Position numbers and translations under genes: made by a program
Assembly (NCBI GenBank): GCA_012719015.1
Contig: JAAYBE010000327.1
Span: 1 to 5,124 of the forward strand
Direction: 5' to 3'
Length of the DNA: 5,124 nt
From: Actinomycetota bacterium
Lineage (GTDB): Bacteria > Actinomycetota > Thermoleophilia > UBA2241
Part shown: piece by piece, positions 3,952 to 5,124 of the stretch
How the letters are laid out: each line of letters starts with the position of its first letter
Position numbering within the stretch: the stretch's first letter is position 1
The notes under the pieces: generated by a model
The model's database searches: none
What the model was told of the DNA's origin: nothing
What the model saw: only the letters and a program-made list of their open reading frames with translations

Positions 3952-5124
3952 TTACAGCTCGACCCGCTTGCCGTCCGAGAGCCCGCAGCAGTGGAGCAGC
4001 TCGTCGAGCTGCTCGCAGCTGATGCTCTCGTCCAGCGTGAGCCCCATGACCGCCTGCTGGTCCTTGACCTCGCGGCCGACGCTCATCTGGCCGATGTTGA
4101 TACCGAACTTGCCCATCTGGGTGCCGATCCTGCCGATCATGCCGGGCACGTCGGCGTAGCGCAGGAACACCATGTGCGGCGCCGGCTCGATGTCCACGTC
4201 CTGGCGGTAGACCTTGACGAAGCGCGGCCGGTTCCGCGGCCCCAGCGCGGTGCCGGAGACGGAGAGCTCCCCCTGCCGGTCGCGCGTGGTCACGGTGACC
4301 AGGTTCAGGTAGTCGACCGCGGCCGGCTGCTTGGTCTCCTTGGCGGTGATGCCCCGCTCCTCGGCGATGCTCTGCACGTTCACGAAGTTGACGGGGCCGT
4401 CGACCTTGCCGGCCAGCACACCCTCCAGCACGCCGAGCGTGAGGATGCGGGTGTCGTAACGGGCGATGCCGCCCCCGTAGGCGATCTCGAAGGCGTCCAC
4501 CGGGCCGTCGGCGATCTGCACGATGAGCTTGCCGAGCTTCTCGCAGATGCCGAGGAACGGCATGACCTCATCGGCATCCTCGCCGGGCGCCAGCGGGATG
4601 TTCACCGCGTTGCTGGCGAACTTGCCGAGCAGCACCGCCGCCACCTGCTCGGCGATGATCGTGCCGGCGCGCAGCTGGGCCTCCACCGTGCTGGCGCCGA
4701 GGTGCGGCGTCGCCACCACGCTCTCGTACTTGAACAGCGGACTCTCGGTGGTCGGCTCCGTGGGGTACACGTCCACCGCCGACGCGGCCACCTTGCCGCT
4801 CTCGATGGCTCGGGCCCAGGCCTCCTCGTCGATGATGCCGCCGCGGGCGACGTTGATGACCCGCACGCCGTCCTTCATCTTGGCGAACTCCTCGTCGCTG
4901 ATGAAGCCGATCGTCTCGGCGTTCTTGGGCAGGTGGACGGTGATGAAGTCCGCCTCGCGGTAGATCCTGTCCGGGCTGTCGGCCCGCTCGAGGCCGAGCT
5001 CGTGGAACCGTTCGGCCGGCACGAACGGATCGTAGGCGAGTACGTTCATCCCGAGGCCGCGGGCGTCCTCGGCGACGAGGAAGCCGATGCGACCGAGGCC
5101 GATGATGCCCAGCGTCTTGCCGCG
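3952..5124 (-). CDS. serA: D-3-phosphoglycerate dehydrogenase (SerA, long ASB+ACT form), 5' end cut by window edge
   Basis: SerA oxidises 3-phosphoglycerate to 3-phosphohydroxypyruvate with NAD+, the first step of serine synthesis, in the cytoplasm. The frame is open to the right edge: 390 residues and a TAA at 3954-3952. The visible part starts RGKTLGIIGLGRIG, the Rossmann GxGxxG motif, so an internal ATG at 5049 is not the start and roughly 140 N-terminal residues lie outside. In visible numbering, the catalytic residues are Arg94 in NVARGG, Glu123 in YPTEP and His141 in TPHLGAST. The nucleotide-binding domain is followed by the intervening/ASB domain (about 175-312) and a C-terminal ACT domain (about 315-390, DVPGMIGRIGTQMGKFGINIGQM), the usual serine-feedback module. 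Length and domains match the ~525-residue form of Mycobacterium and Bacillus. serA often neighbours ilv/leu genes, but a terminator and a plus-strand gene separate it from leuA here. Confidence 0.96.
   Translation of the reverse strand, partial: RGKTLGIIGLGRIGFLVAEDARGLGMNVLAYDPFVPAERFHELGLERADSPDRIYREADFITVHLPKNAETIGFISDEEFAKMKDGVRVINVARGGIIDEEAWARAIESGKVAASAVDVYPTEPTTESPLFKYESVVATPHLGASTVEAQLRAGTIIAEQVAAVLLGKFASNAVNIPLAPGEDADEVMPFLGICEKLGKLIVQIADGPVDAFEIAYGGGIARYDTRILTLGVLEGVLAGKVDGPVNFVNVQSIAEERGITAKETKQPAAVDYLNLVTVTTRDRQGELSVSGTALGPRNRPRFVKVYRQDVDIEPAPHMVFLRYADVPGMIGRIGTQMGKFGINIGQMSVGREVKDQQAVMGLTLDESISCEQLDELLHCCGLSDGKRVEL

Noticed and set aside
3952..5049. serA starting at the internal ATG at 5049.
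   Set aside because: The upstream codons up to the window edge encode the GIIGLGRIG NAD-binding motif, so the true start is outside the window.

Overview
The window is GC-rich bacterial DNA carrying branched-chain amino acid and serine biosynthesis genes. Three features suggest a deep-branching, high-GC actinobacterium, perhaps Thermoleophilia-like. LeuC is the short archaeal/homoaconitase type. LeuA is the ~510-residue E. coli/Bacillus type, not the ~600-residue type of Streptomyces and Mycobacterium. A secreted Ig-like protein with an Arg/Ala-rich signal peptide sits between leuA and serA. The lineage is an inference; no rRNA or other taxonomic marker is present.

Layout from left to right. 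1-1289 (minus): leuC, 3-isopropylmalate dehydratase large subunit, whose last few residues lie beyond the left edge. 1289-2824 (minus): leuA, 2-isopropylmalate synthase, starting at GTG; its stop codon overlaps the leuC start by one base (TGATG), so the two are very probably cotranscribed and translationally coupled. 2825-3218: a divergent regulatory region. On the minus strand it holds a promoter, a 37-codon leader ORF with seven Leu codons within ten, and a leader RNA with several mutually exclusive pairings reaching the leuA ribosome-binding site. On the plus strand it holds a possible promoter for the next gene. 3219-3884 (plus): a secreted protein of unknown function with two predicted beta-sandwich domains. 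3893-3923: a perfect 14-bp inverted repeat, probably a bidirectional terminator between convergent genes. 3952-5124 (minus): serA, D-3-phosphoglycerate dehydrogenase of the long ASB+ACT form, with its N-terminal part beyond the right edge.

LeuA condenses 2-ketoisovalerate with acetyl-CoA, and LeuC with an unseen LeuD isomerises the product, so leuA-leuC is the start of a leucine operon. serA feeds serine/glycine synthesis and is a common neighbour of ilv/leu genes. Here the plus-strand gene and the terminator separate it from leuA, so it must have its own transcript end.

The most interesting part is the leuA leader. It looks like a leucine-sensing, ribosome-mediated switch acting on translation initiation: there is no U-tract terminator, the leader start codon sits 9 nt from a good -10 box (possibly a leaderless mRNA), and a segment just upstream of the leuA Shine-Dalgarno sequence can pair with either the beginning or the end of the leader ORF.
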